A stretch of 64,000 nt of DNA from Diogma glabrata (Eukaryota; Arthropoda; Insecta; Diptera; Cylindrotomidae), in the NCBI GenBank assembly GCA_963693315.1, contig OY856188.1, positions 159,320,193 to 159,384,192 of the forward strand, in the 5' to 3' direction. Positions 33,361-44,115 of this stretch are shown here, one piece after another. A program made the translations under genes and the position numbers. Within the stretch, counting starts at the first letter, position 1. Every line of letters begins with the position of its first letter. Under the pieces are notes generated by a model that worked only from the letters and a program-made list of their open reading frames with translations, was not told the origin of the DNA and searched no databases.

Positions 33361-33825
33361 TGTATACCAATGTTCTTACCTGTGATGCGTGGAACATTAT
33401 CGCTTCCTGCAAATCGTGATCCCGAAGTCTTAGAAAGATTGCAACCGATACACTTAATTAATATTTGCAATACACTCCAACTCCACTATAACTCGAATGC
33501 TAAACGAGTCGCATCAAGTCAAGTTCAACTAACCTCGAAAATGAAAGACGTTTGTATATTTAAGTTGTAATATGTGTGAAAAATAATTAATTATAGATTT
33601 CACTTTTAGGTGGATAATGAAATCAATCGTTTAATACAAATAATGGTTGAAAAACAAAAATTGTACTCAACCTTCGCTGAACATTTTCTTAAAGTTCGAA
33701 TCATATCGCAGCAATTAATCAGATGCAATACACTATTAAATCAAAATATCGAAAGTATGGAGCAACTGAATCTAGCTTTAAATGTTGAAGATCGCTTGGA
33801 ACCATTTGTATGGAAAACGAGTTAA
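33361..33825 (+). CDS. BORCS5: BORCS5 orthologue (BLOC-1-related complex subunit 5), two 3' exons
   Basis: In other animals BORCS5 is a myristoylated subunit of BORC, the complex on lysosomes that recruits ARL8 and kinesin for outward movement. Two exons are seen: 33361-33549 (after TTACAG) and 33610-33825, split by a 60-bp phase-0 GT-AG intron. The protein aligns along its length with the vertebrate one: IPMFLPVMRGTLSLP, LINICNTLQLHYN, the junction KMKD/VDNEINRL, then VEKQKLYSTFAEHFLKV and the terminal EDRLEPFVWK matching the family ending ERLEPF. The helices from about residue 64 on are coiled-coil-like. The N-terminal exon with the myristoylated MG start is not in the adjacent 500 bp; the first ATG in the frame (33349) lies upstream of the acceptor and is not the real start. 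The reading frame is intact, so the gene is probably functional. Confidence 0.85.
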
Positions 33826-34809
33826 AATCATAATCTCACGATGCTTGATTATTAAATTTAATTTTATTATATCTGTGATTTATTTATAATTTTTAAGATA
33901 ATCTATTAATTTTTAATTGCTTCAAAGTAAAATTGAAAATAACATGTCTTGAGGTCTTTATTATAGAAAAAGCAAAAGTTATTTGTATAATAAAACAACG
34001 CTCTCTATGTAAGCTGAAAATATTACCTATTTTAAAATTATTTATTTTTAACCTCATCCATATATAATGTCAAAGCTTATCATCTTTACTTTCATATGTA
34101 AAATCTTCTCTTTCACCTATTAAAATATGGATTTAATAAAAAGTTGAAAAGAGTTATTATAATGCCGATGTAGAACATTTGTTTTGTCCAGTGTAGCTAG
34201 ATTCTGGTTGTATGGAATTATTTCGTGGAATGAGATTTCGTACTAAATGAGATTTTTGCATTCCGGTGCAGTTGAATGAGACAATAAATTCCGCATTTGT
34301 GGGATGAACTGTCAAATTATCTCGTCAACAAATTTATAAATGAAATGAAATTATTTGCCTTGAAATTTTGTATAGACGCACAGAAATAGAGAAAAAATAT
34401 CGAAAAAATATTACGATAAATCCAAAAGAAATTTGATTGTTTAGACACAGAATAAAAATATACAGAATAGCCATTGCGTCGACCAAAAAAATTTTAACCT
34501 AACGGGATCTTACCTTATAATTTGCACGTTGAACTATAATTATGTTTGAATTTTTAGCCACTGAACGACAGGCTTAATGTCAGTTTTACACTGCTACAAA
34601 GTTTTTCAATTTCTCAAAAAATTGAGTTTGACATTTTGTTATTGTTATTGTAGTGATTTATTTGTATCAGGTAAGTTACACAAAAAATCGTTGATTTTTA
34701 ATTTACTTATTAATATTTATTTATGTTATTACCGTCTCATCAGACTACATAAAGTTTTATAAAATCCTAATATTATTGACATATTAGACAAACGTTTATA
34801 GTTCTATAA
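33826..34809. other. 3' UTR and intergenic sequence
   Basis: Follows the BORCS5 stop codon. AT-rich with several ATTAAA/AATAAA-like signals. Short ORFs here have no support. Confidence 0.4.
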
Positions 34810-35518
34810 ATTTAAAGAAGGCCGAATTTGATATCATCCATTTCCCTTATTTGTTCATTATAGAAACGACGACCTGTTGATTCCAAAAATTCATTGATTG
34901 ATGCATTAAAATGCCTACAAAAAACAACAAGAGGGTTCTTATTATGAGAGTCCCTTATTGAACACTTCAACCAATGTTGCATCAGATGGATGTTGCATCA
35001 GATGGATCAATTTTTATAACATCGTGTAGAAGATTTGTGATGAGCTTTTGTGTGACAACATCATACATGAACATCAGTCCATTGTTAATTCTTCTTGCCA
35101 ATGATTCAATGTTGAGTGCAGCTAATCTTTCCTTGTAAGGTCTAAAGTTAAAATTTTCATCTCTTTGTTCACTGTTTCTTAAAGCATACATCAGGAACTG
35201 TTTTTGTACACTCTCGATTTTATTACGATATTTAGCTTCAGAGGGATTCCAAATAGGTTAATAGTAATCAAGTACTGGTAGCAGTATCGATGATGTATAT
35301 AATAATTTAAGCGTATTCGGGGAAAATGTTTTACATAGGCGTCGAATAAAACCCAAAGTAATCATCCCCTTTGAAATGAGCATTTCGATGTCCTTATTAA
35401 ATTTTAAAGATGTTGTAAATAATACGCCCAACTCAGAGTATTCGGTTAATCTTTCAATGTGTTCATTCATTATTTTATATGATGTTGTTATAGGCGACTT
35501 TGACTTAGATATACTCAT
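34810..35518 (-). pseudogene. Jockey-like LINE ORF2 C-terminal fragment
   Basis: Minus-strand reading: EYSELGVLFTTSLKFNKDIE, MITLGFIRRLCKTFSPNTLK, SSILLPVLDYY-stop-PIWNPSEAKY, then KIESVQKQFLMYALRNSEQR and RPYKERLAALNIESLARR. This is the thumb and post-reverse-transcriptase region typical of jockey/Juan-like insect elements. A TAA replaces a Tyr codon at about 35257. A 17-bp tandem duplication (GTTGCATCAGATGGAT) near 34976-35005 shifts the frame before the C-terminus ending DDIKFGLL near 34815. The polymerase core is missing. Confidence 0.8.
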
Positions 35519-35823
35519 TGTTTTACAGCTGAACCCAATTCATGATTTGTATTATTACAATGTTGTATTATTACAATGTATTACAATGTTCCAAAGCGAC
35601 AAATTTATTACTTACAAGTAATTGTGAGATAATTTTTCTAGATTCGAAATCCAGTTCTTCTAGTTTCTTGCTTTTGCCATCGACACCATCGTTTGAGTAT
35701 GAGTATTTGTGAGTAGTTTGGTCACGCCTAATGAAACAGGGCTATTGATTTAATGTTAGTTTTTTAAGGGATATTTTTACGTTGTGATAAACAAAATTTA
35801 ACAAACTATTTTAATTTTATAGG
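35519..35823. other. Intergenic sequence upstream of the THAP gene
   Basis: AT-rich, with a short TTACAATGTTGTATTATTACAATGT tandem duplication near 35550-35580 split across imperfect units. No gene. Confidence 0.35.
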
Positions 35824-36439
35824 ATGAATGGTCCAACATACTGCGCAGCGGTCGATTGTCCAAGCAATTCGAAGATTTATCCAAATTCTCCTTTCTTTAG
35901 ATTTCCTAAAGTTTTAGCAAGGTATGTTTACAAATTATTTATATGTATTTCAAATAAAGAATATATTTTTAAATCAAGTTATATATTTCAGAGCGAAACA
36001 TTGGATGACAAGAGTCGGCAGGGAGGATTTGGAGCACAAAAACTATAAGGAGCGTCGTTTATGCTTCAAACATTTCAGAAACAGGGATATTATCACAACA
36101 AATAATAAAAGATTTCGGCTTACATCAAATGCGGTACCAACTAATATTAATATAAACATTTCTCTTTCAGATAATAGTATAGCTCCACCAACAGTGCCGT
36201 CGTCAAATCAACATGACCATGTCGGTCCAAATTGTATTTCGCCACCACAGTTTTCACCACCAGCAGCGCCATCGTCAAATCAACTTGACCATATCGGGCC
36301 CATTTCCACAATATTTTATGCCGGCGAAAACAAATGGATGTTAGAGGACGATCAACTTATGGTGGTAGAAATTCTAGATATTCACAAATGTTTATTTAAT
36401 TTTAAATCCCTTTCGGCTTTGAATATTTCTGTTATCTAG
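35824..36439 (+). CDS. THAP-domain protein
   Basis: Two exons: 35824-35921 and 35992-36439, joined over a 70-bp GT-AG intron. Spliced, they encode a THAP zinc finger at the very N-terminus: YCAAVDCPSN (C-x4-C), FFRFPK, LARAKHWMTRVGRED, RRLCFKHF (the C-x2-H pair) and the closing NAVPT. All signature residues of this C2CH DNA-binding domain are present. The remaining about 90 residues are Pro/Ser-rich with a repeated PSSNQ.DH.GP segment (PSSNQHDHVGP, PSSNQLDHIGP). They end without a recognisable effector domain. THAP proteins are host transcription factors or transposon-derived DNA-binding proteins; the missing transposase domain leaves both open. The ORF continues past the splice donor in an unspliced reading, which lacks the THAP core order and is rejected. 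Confidence 0.8.
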
Positions 36440-36690
36440 CTTTAAGTTTTTTTGTTAAACCAATACAAATCGTTAGTTGAATAGTTGTATTTGTTTGTTT
36501 TGTAAACCATATGATGAAGAAACAGTTAAATTACAAATTTTTATGGACAAAAATTTGTAATAAAACAATAGTAAGCCACCCAGAGATACTGCAGTGGCTT
36601 CAAATTCTGATGGAATACATGTATTATAGTGTACCTATAATAGTTAATTAAAGACGATTAAACATAATTTTTTATGCATTTTTAATTAAA
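36412..36690 (+). repeat. Direct repeat, copy 1 (covers the 3' end of the THAP gene)
   Basis: About 275 bp from TTTCTGTTATCTAGCTTTAA through AGTAAGCCACCCAGAGATAC to the AT-rich block near 36680 is repeated at 37044-37325 with about 90% identity by eye, 632 bp downstream. Confidence 0.8.
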
Positions 36691-37043
36691 GATGATCCTC
36701 ATTAATGTGATTTTATTTGAAACTACAAGAGGTAATTCAGATCTTTCATCAATAATGTGGCCTTTTGATATGATATTTCCTTACTTTACTTGTGATAAAT
36801 GCTTTGATACATATTTAATTTTTTTTTATTTAATGAATTATTTATTGAAATAAGTTTTATTTTATGATTTATTTATTGAAATAATGTTTTTTATTTAGTT
36901 AAGCAAATATTATATTTTTATGTATGAATTATTTATTGAAATAAGTTTTGTTTTATGATTTATTTACTGGAATATTTTTATTTAGTTATAATGTAAATAT
37001 TTAATTTTTATTGTATGAACTGTTTACTTATGTATTTTGTATT
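36691..37043 (+). repeat. Low-complexity tandem ATTTATTGAAATAAG region
   Basis: Three or more imperfect copies of ATTATTTATTGAAATAAGTT, plus TTTTATGATTTATTTA segments, between the two direct repeats. Confidence 0.6.
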
Positions 37044-37325
37044 ATTTAATCTTAATATTTCTGTTATCTAGTTTTAAGTTTTTTTTTAAACCAACACAAC
37101 TTGCTAGTTGAATGGTTGTATTTGTTTTTTTTTTGTAAACCATATGATAAATAAGCAGTTAAATTACAAATTTTTATGGACAAAAATTTGTAATTAAACA
37201 ATAGTAAGCCACCCAGATACTACAGTGGCTTCAAATTCTGATGCAATACATGTACTATAGTCTACCTATAATAGTTAATTAAAGATGATTAAACTTAATT
37301 TTTTTTGCATTTTTAATCAAAGTCA
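37044..37325 (+). repeat. Direct repeat, copy 2
   Basis: Diverged copy of 36412-36690, including the end of the THAP coding frame (TAATATTTCTGTTATCTAG). Confidence 0.8.
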
Positions 37326-37556
37326 TTAATGTGATGATTTCGCATGATCCTCCTAAATATGATTGAAAATTGATTCCTCTTCCACTCGATTCAATGACTA
37401 TATTGAAATAAAACACACATCCATTAATAATGCGTTTCTGTGCGAAATGTTGAATATTGAACTAGAATAAAAACATTATTTAATCATTTTATCATTGTTT
37501 AATTTACTACCATCATAGAAATATTTATTATTAATAGTCTTACCAAAATTATAAAC

Positions 37557-38226
37557 TCAGTATCCGTTATTTGTATTCATTGGTTCATGTTCTCCGTTCC
37601 CGTTTAAAAACTCATCTGAGATTTGTCCCGATTGAAGAATTCCTTTAAGTATTTCAACTTCTTGTAATGATCCTGCTCTTTTGGTGGCTTCACGAATTCT
37701 TTGAATATCTGCTGGTTATGCACCTGGAGCTACACTCACAAATATTTTTATTCATTAATTGAATTCGCTAAAATTTAACTAACCTTTTGCAATACTATCA
37801 ATTTGACTGGAACTGATAAGCGATTATTTTGATTTTTTAACAATTTCTTTTTGAATTTCCTTTCCTCTTTTACTTTAAAAAAATTCAGTTGCTGCTTTAC
37901 GATCTTTTTGTTTGGTTTTGCGAAAGTCTAAAAGTCGTAACTGAGGAAATCTTAAAAACAAAACATTAAAAATTATCAACTGAAAATCAAACCTTAAAAC
38001 ATTACCCACTTATACGTAATATATTCTCTATAAGTGGTTTGGTGGAAACTGGATTCATTAGTAAGCTAAGGGTTTCGAGTTTTGGTAAATGGATCAAAGT
38101 TTCTACATCACCTAGTTCTTGTATATTATTTCCTGTTGGGATTACACTTTCCAAATTCGGTAAATATTCGTGAATAGGGCTACGAAGTCTTGAAAGCATG
38201 CGACCCGGAGATTTTATAATATACAA
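37557..38226 (-). pseudogene. Unprocessed pseudogene of U2 snRNP protein A-prime
   Basis: Three minus-strand exons match the spliceosomal protein U2 A-prime (SNRPA1/U2A), which pairs with U2B'' on U2 snRNA. Exon a (38226-38006) encodes a leucine-rich repeat end: HEYLPNLESVIPTGNNIQEL, then LPKLETLSLLMNPVSTKP. Exon b (37950-37784) reads FPQLRLLDFRKTKQKDRKAA, and after a stop SKRGKEIQKEIVKKSK. Exon c (37729-37557) reads PADIQRIREATKRAGSLQEV, then EILKGILQSGQISDEF. Introns of 55 and 54 bp have GT-AG ends, so this is not a processed copy. In-frame TAA codons at 37875-37877, 37824-37826 and 37716-37718, and the missing first half of the protein, show it is dead unless these are sequence errors. A working paralogue should exist elsewhere. 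Confidence 0.85.
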
Positions 38227-38460
38227 AAATATAATTCAACTAGGGGACCCCTATGCATATGCGCAAATTTTAAAACAAATATTTTTTTAAGCCGGAAATA
38301 AAATCACAATCCAAAATAATACGTCTATCCGCAAGCAAAGCATAAATTGAAATTGAAATGAGAATAAAATTTGGATGAAATCAAACCTCCTAAATCATAG
38401 GGTTACTGATTCAAGCCATTTGCAATAAACAATGAACATTGCCATATGCAAAAAATTGGA

Positions 38461-39860
38461 TTAGGGCCAGTTGTTTCATCACCGATTAAATCAACGGTTT
38501 GGTTAAATCTCTGATAACCGGTGAAAAAATTAAAAACTAGTTGTTTCATGTAAAGTTAAGGTGATCTCTGATTAAATATTTAACTTAACCGTTACCGACC
38601 AAAAATGGCTAATCAACTATTTAACCATTGATTATGTCATTATAATATATCTGTCAAACTGTAATTTTTATCTCGGTGGCTTTGTGAAATAAATAATTGT
38701 GCGCAAATTTTATTAAATAAATAAATTCAAAATGTTTGATTCAATATATAATATTAGTTGTTCTGATTCTTCTGACGATGAAGAAATAATTAACTATGTG
38801 ACATCAAGGAAAAAGAAAACCTTCCGATCAAGAGAAGATTTTTTTAGTTGGGATGATATAGATTTCGAAGCCAGGTTTCGGATGTCAAAAGAAACAATTT
38901 TTTGGCTTACAGAACTAATTAAAACAAAGATAAAAACTATTTCAACAAAGTAAGTTCTATATTTAAAGAATACATTCATAATTTTAATTAAATTAAATGA
39001 TAAATTTTCTTAGAAATCGAGCTGTTAGTCCACTGCATCAAGTATTGTTAACAATGCGCTTTTTTGCAACTGGAACAATACAGAAATGTACAGGAGATTT
39101 ATATGGGCTACACAAATCTACTGTATGTAGAATCACAAAGAAGGTAACAAGAGCTATTGCCCAACTACGTCCATTATTCATTAAAATGCCAGATACAGAA
39201 GAAAAACAACAAAAATGCTCATATGATTTTTATAAAATGGCCCGATTTCCGAACGTGATTGGTGCAATTGATTGTACTCATGTTCCAATAATATCGCCAG
39301 GTATAAAAGAATTTTTAGTAGCCAATTACAAATTAAAGATTGTTTTTATTTCTATAGGTGGGGAAAATGCTGAGTTTTATAGGAATCGCAAAGATATATT
39401 CTCTGTTAACGTTCAAGCCGTTGTAAATGCAGACATGTCATTTATGGATGTTGTAGCTAGATGGCCAGGTTCTAGCCACGATAGCACTATATTTAATAAT
39501 AGTCGATTAAAATGCTAAAATGTTAAAATTAAAATCTAAAATGTAAAATGTTAAAATTAAACGCTAATTCTATAACAAAAATCGAATTTGTAATGGCAGT
39601 TTTATTACTTTTGTTGTAACAATAAAATAAAATTTAAATTTCAAGCTATTTTGTTTTTAATTTCACGCCATCTTTTATTGTACACTTTAAATAAAATGTC
39701 ATTTTATGTTCTAAAAAATTAATCACTGATTAATTTTAACCATTGTCAATTTTTGGATGAAACAACCGATTTCATTTTTAACCAGTGATTAAATTTAATC
39801 ATTGATTAAACTAACTTCTTATTAAGAAAAAATAACCGTAGATGAAACAACCGGCCCTTA
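38461..39860 (+). mobile_element. PIF/Harbinger transposon with TTA target duplication
   Basis: The element spans 38464-39857. The left end GGGCCAGTTGTTTCATC and right end GATGAAACAACCGGCCC form 17-bp inverted repeats with one mismatch. TTA flanks both sides (38461-38463, 39858-39860), the PIF/Harbinger target. Subterminal GATTAAA/TTTAATC motifs occur on both sides. The interior holds a truncated HARBI1-type transposase and no Myb-like second ORF. Confidence 0.9.
38732..39518 (+). pseudogene. HARBI1-like transposase, C-terminally deleted
   Basis: Three exons: 38732-38949, 39014-39300 and 39358-39518, with 64- and 57-bp introns. Spliced, they give the N-terminal acidic region, SPLHQVLLTMRFFATGT, LHKSTVCRITKKVTRAI (helix-turn-helix), VIGAIDCTHVPI (first catalytic Asp), ENAEFYRNRKDIFSVNVQAV and VVARWPGSSHDSTIF (second Asp). 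The frame then ends at a stop 18 bp later, about 120 residues short of the family. The third catalytic residue (Glu) and the conserved LLGDSGYP block are absent. It is therefore a deletion derivative that cannot cut DNA. The second intron is a multiple of three without a stop, so splicing there is inferred from family alignment. Confidence 0.85.
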
Positions 39861-41500
39861 GTGTTTTTGATTAAATGCTTTTGAATTTTTTTTATATGGA
39901 ATTTTATTTTTCCAGTTAGCGTTATGGCGATTTTTTGAATTTTTTTAAATTGAGTTTTAATTTCAAAATTGCGCTACAAGTTAACGATTTTGTTTGTGCT
40001 AAAAAATGAGTTAGGCTTCTATATCGGAGGTTTTGAAGAAATTCAAAAAATTTCGTTTATTTGTTTCGTTTATTTTAGTCTTTTTTGATTTTTTATACCT
40101 TTTTGTATGCTCTTCTTTCTCTTTTGTATTCTATTCTTTCCTATGGCTACGCTTTTTCGTGGCTTGTGTATTATATATATATGATAAAAATTTAATTTAA
40201 TTTAATCTCCATCATGCTTTATAATGAAATTAATACAGTATAATCTGCATTTTACTGTAAACTCTTTAACTATTTCGAGCCCCTCATAGTTTTTATTTAT
40301 TAACCATTCGTTATTGAACGAGACGTAATAAAATTTTCTTGTATTGTCATTGTTTTGTTTGGGATTATTTTCATTTGACTGATATTTATTATTTAATAGT
40401 AAAATTAACATACGCACAGTTTTATATGGGCAACTAATTAAATTCAAATGTCAAAATCATTCAAAATTAACAACAAAAAACTATTAACATTAACCCAATA
40501 TAGACATAAAACATCAATTAGGTCATAGGTAATATGGAAAAACATAATATCCAATGAACCAACATAAATAACCCAAAAACTCATTGCAAAACTAAACTCG
40601 GCCGTTATCTAATACACAGAGTTTCGTTTTTTTTGTTTTAAAACGAATTCTGTTTATTTGAATTGAAAGAAATTTGACATTTTTTTATTTTTTATGTAAT
40701 TATTATTTCGCCCGGAGATTTGCCTTCCAAACCCTGAGCCTGGAGATTTGCCAGCAATCCCTGAGTCTCCGGGTGAAAAATACTCAGTTGGTAACCCTTT
40801 TCGTGAAGCTTATCACTTATTCTCCTGAAATGAAATTTAATAATTTATTTCAATTTATAAATATGTATAATCAAATTTTAAAATAAACAAAATTAATTAA
40901 AAAACATGTAAATAAATGTAAATCATTTACATTTTATTAACGATTTACCTTAACCTGCAATACAATACTGCTGTCAAAAAAAAACTTTTCGTTCAAGGAA
41001 CTACACTGTTATGGTTTTGGATTTTTCAAAATGTAAAACATAAACCGCCAAAATGTAGAATACATAACAAAACTTTTTCTTACCTTATTCAAGTTTGAAG
41101 TGAAGTTAGAAGTAAAAAAAATGAGCCGAAAATTTTCCATAGAAAAAGTGTGTTATGACGCTTCTGTATATTTTTATTCTGTAGTTTAGAGGAGATTGTG
41201 GATTTGGCGCGTGAAAGTTAACGATATTTTATTAATTTTATTATTTATCAATAACTATTTTAGAAAAATTAAATTATTTATTTAATAATTTATTCTAAAC
41301 ATTTTGTTTTATATGCTCCTCGCAAATTTGATAAGACAGACGGAAATAGGGAAATGTAACGAGGTGGCAAAATACACTATTTATTCAAATACACTATTTA
41401 TTGAATTTTAGAGAATAATTTTACAGTTAAAATCTATAGCACAACTGAAAATACTTGTAACGAGAGAAATCCAACGAGAGAACCAAATAAAAAAAGTTCG
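39861..41500. other. Intergenic sequence
   Basis: Mostly AT-rich with no gene. A palindromic segment at 40710-40780 has CCCGGAGA/TCTCCGGG ends and a repeated CTGGAGATTTGCC. A microsatellite TATATATATATA lies near 40172. Confidence 0.4.
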
Positions 41501-42464
41501 TGAATGAAGTTGGATGACACTTTGACAAAAAAATCAAACATGTATGGCAAGGAGATGATTATATTCTGAGCGATATTGAACTAAGCGGGGGGGGGGAGGG
41601 GGGTCCCTCGAGCAACTGTTTTTTATAGCTCAATAACATCTGTACCTGATAATCGAATTGGATGAAACTTTGTACATAAGCACATAATACGATTCACAAC
41701 AGTCCCGCATCCCAACTTCCGGTTATTTCCTTTGTTTTGTTTGCATTTTTTATATTCTCTTTATTCGCACTACAGCCTACAATAGTGAAGAGATTATGAT
41801 GAAACTTATGAAAAGCTTTCAATAAGTGTAAAAAGATTACGATTAACTTTTGGGATTTGATCGTAGTTGATTAAGTGATCAGTTTGTGATAATTGATTTT
41901 GATATAACTTGGTAAATATGCTGAGAGGATGATTTATGACAGTTCTGCATTCCAACTTCCGGTTTTTCACTTCCAGTAAAAATTTTTTTTAGTTTTGCTA
42001 TTCGTACAACATAATTTATGTCGATAGTGAGCAAAGTAATGGGGACCTACGGAGCACGTATTTTTTATTAAAAGAACTACGAGAAATGTATAACAAAAGA
42101 CAGCCATTAATTAAAGTATTTAATATAAGCTTAATATATATCCAGATTTTTTTTTCAAAGTCGTGGTGCAATGAATGTAATAAATGGATTTACTAAAACC
42201 ATTTTTAATGCCCTTCTTGCCACTGAAATAATTGATTTTAATTAAATTTTAAAAACAAAGTTTATAAAGCTATAAAACATTATTTATTAACATGTACTGC
42301 CTATTACTGCTTTTATTTTTCTTACCGTCGTAAGTTAAATGAAAACAATTATAAGCCTTAGATCATTGAACAAATTGTTCATTTTATTGTTTTTACATAT
42401 GGATATTAAAAAAAAAAATTATTTATTAATTTTGAATGAAGATTTTTTTTTTTGACTTAGAATG
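41501..42464. other. Intergenic repeat with two CCCAACTTCCGGTT blocks
   Basis: ACAGTCCCGCATCCCAACTT at about 41699 and ACAGTTCTGCATTCCAACTT at about 41939 begin diverged direct repeats of about 240 bp. A G-run (GCGGGGGGGGGAGGGGGG) lies at 41584-41601. No gene. Confidence 0.45.
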
Positions 42465-42472
42465 TTGACTAT
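42465..42472 (+). repeat. Left 8-bp target duplication of second hAT element
   Basis: TTGACTAT here and at 43754-43761. Confidence 0.85.
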
Positions 42473-43753
42473 CAGAGATGAGAAAGAAACGTTCTTCAAA
42501 CGAATATTTAAGAATGTTTTGAAAATCCAATCGCATTTATTCCTTTTTTTATTAAGGAAAGAATACGAATATATAAAGAATAGAAATAAGAGAAATGTTT
42601 TCATTCGAATGTTTTATATTCTCCAGCACTCGTGTTTTAAAATATCTGTCGTTTTTATTTTATTTAAACTTGAAATCATGGAACCAGAAGGATCTGGCGT
42701 AAACAAAACTGCGTCATATATATTAAATAAAATTAACTTAAATGTTTACAAAATATTTTTAAAAATTTCAATGAGTGATAACTTCTAGTATAAATAATTA
42801 ATTATTTTATATTAAAATGATATTTTTGCTTGTTAAAAAAAAGACCTAATGAATTTTGAATTAAATATTTTTTTTTATTTTCAAGCTCTATTACAAAGAC
42901 TACCTCTATTTTCTATTGACAAATGGTGGTAAGGGTAGGAAGTTGCTATGAGGTGTCAGGACTTCGGTTTGTACGAAGGGTTCAGTATTTACTTCATGAA
43001 AGGTGAGAGGGTGTGTGTTTACTTCTAGCTAGAGAAGTAAAAGAAAACCAATACAAAACATTAATGCGAAGTCGTAAACAACAAAACATATTATCACATT
43101 ACATTACATGCTTGAGTTTAATTCCAGCTAATCCGTTGCGTTTTTTATAGATAAAATGAAACGATTTATTTTTATTTAAAAAACATTGAATAAGCCAAAC
43201 GATTTATCAACCCAAATTTTTGATGCATTTGCAATCTAGTGATATAACCCTAGAATTTAACGGCGTAAAAATTTTGAATCTCCACCAAGTAGTGTTCAAT
43301 ATTTCGTTGTTTTTCGGTCCAAAGACAGGTACTAAAATTCGGTCCTAAAATTATTCTTAGTACATATTATACTCCGCATAACATAAAAGTCCAAAAATAA
43401 AATTTTAAATTGATTTCATAAATATAAACTTCGAGTTAGTAAAGTATTAATACAAAAAAACGTATAAAATTTATTTTTTTTTAACCCAAAAAAAATAATC
43501 CCAGTCCTAAGAATATATTCGCAAATACATTTGCGTTTCTATTCGCATAATTCTTTATTCCTGTTTTAAACTAAACCATTCGAATATAGAGAATAAACAA
43601 AACAGAATAAAAACAAACAGAAACATTTTAATAATTCTCTCACTGTTTTCATTTGTTTTAAAATGAGAATACAAAAGAACACGAATATATAAAAACACTC
43701 GTTATATGGGAAACGTTTGTTTATTAGCGAAGAACGTTCTTTTCTCACCTCTG
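42473..43753. mobile_element. Non-autonomous hAT element 2
   Basis: Starts CAGAGATGAGAAAGAAACG, then TTCTTC, and ends GAAGAACG, TTCTTTTCTCACCTCTG: inverted repeats of about 25 bp with few mismatches, bounded by a perfect 8-bp duplication (TTGACTAT). The 1281-bp interior has no transposase. A GGACTTCGGTTTG stretch near 42959 resembles the end of the array-carrying element family. Confidence 0.85.
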
Positions 43754-43949
43754 TTGACTATATGTAATAGAAATACATATTACACATTTTATGAATTCAC
43801 ACAATAGTACTGTAAAGAAAATTCAATGCAAAAAATCTTCATTCAAAATGAATAAAATTTCCATAAAAAATTATGTCTAACTGACGATTGAGAAATTCAA
43901 CTTAGATAAGATAACTGATGATGAAGTTTCACCTTAGAAATATCATCGC

Positions 43950-44115
43950 CTTGGTGGCGTAGTGGTTAAACGTGTCTGCCAAAGGTATTGAACTCGTCAG
44001 TTTGGCACTGATGAGGTTACGAGTTCGAATACCGAAACACGTACAAGAGAAAAACTGAGATATTTCCAACCATACCTTTGAGTTGGGAAAATTCAAATTA
44101 ATTCAATAGTTACTT
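43950..44115 (+). mobile_element. tRNA-type SINE, copy 2
   Basis: The head reads GCCTTGGTGGCGTAGTGGTT, with an A-box-like TGGCGTAGTGG (43955-43965), then ACGTGTCTGCCAAAGG. A B-box-like GAGTTCGAATAC lies at 44031-44042. The tail has CCATACCTTTGAGTTGGG. It matches 29505-29693 at head and tail; the A-to-B distance is longer than in a tRNA, suggesting an internal insertion. Confidence 0.7.

Noticed and set aside
41584..41601. G-run as a regulatory quadruplex
   Set aside because: Only one impure run of G is present, without the four separate tracts of a quadruplex; it may also be a sequencing artefact.
43951..44042. A functional tRNA gene
   Set aside because: A- and B-box-like motifs are present but too far apart and no cloverleaf or acceptor stem forms; the repeated copy at 29505 shows that it is a SINE.
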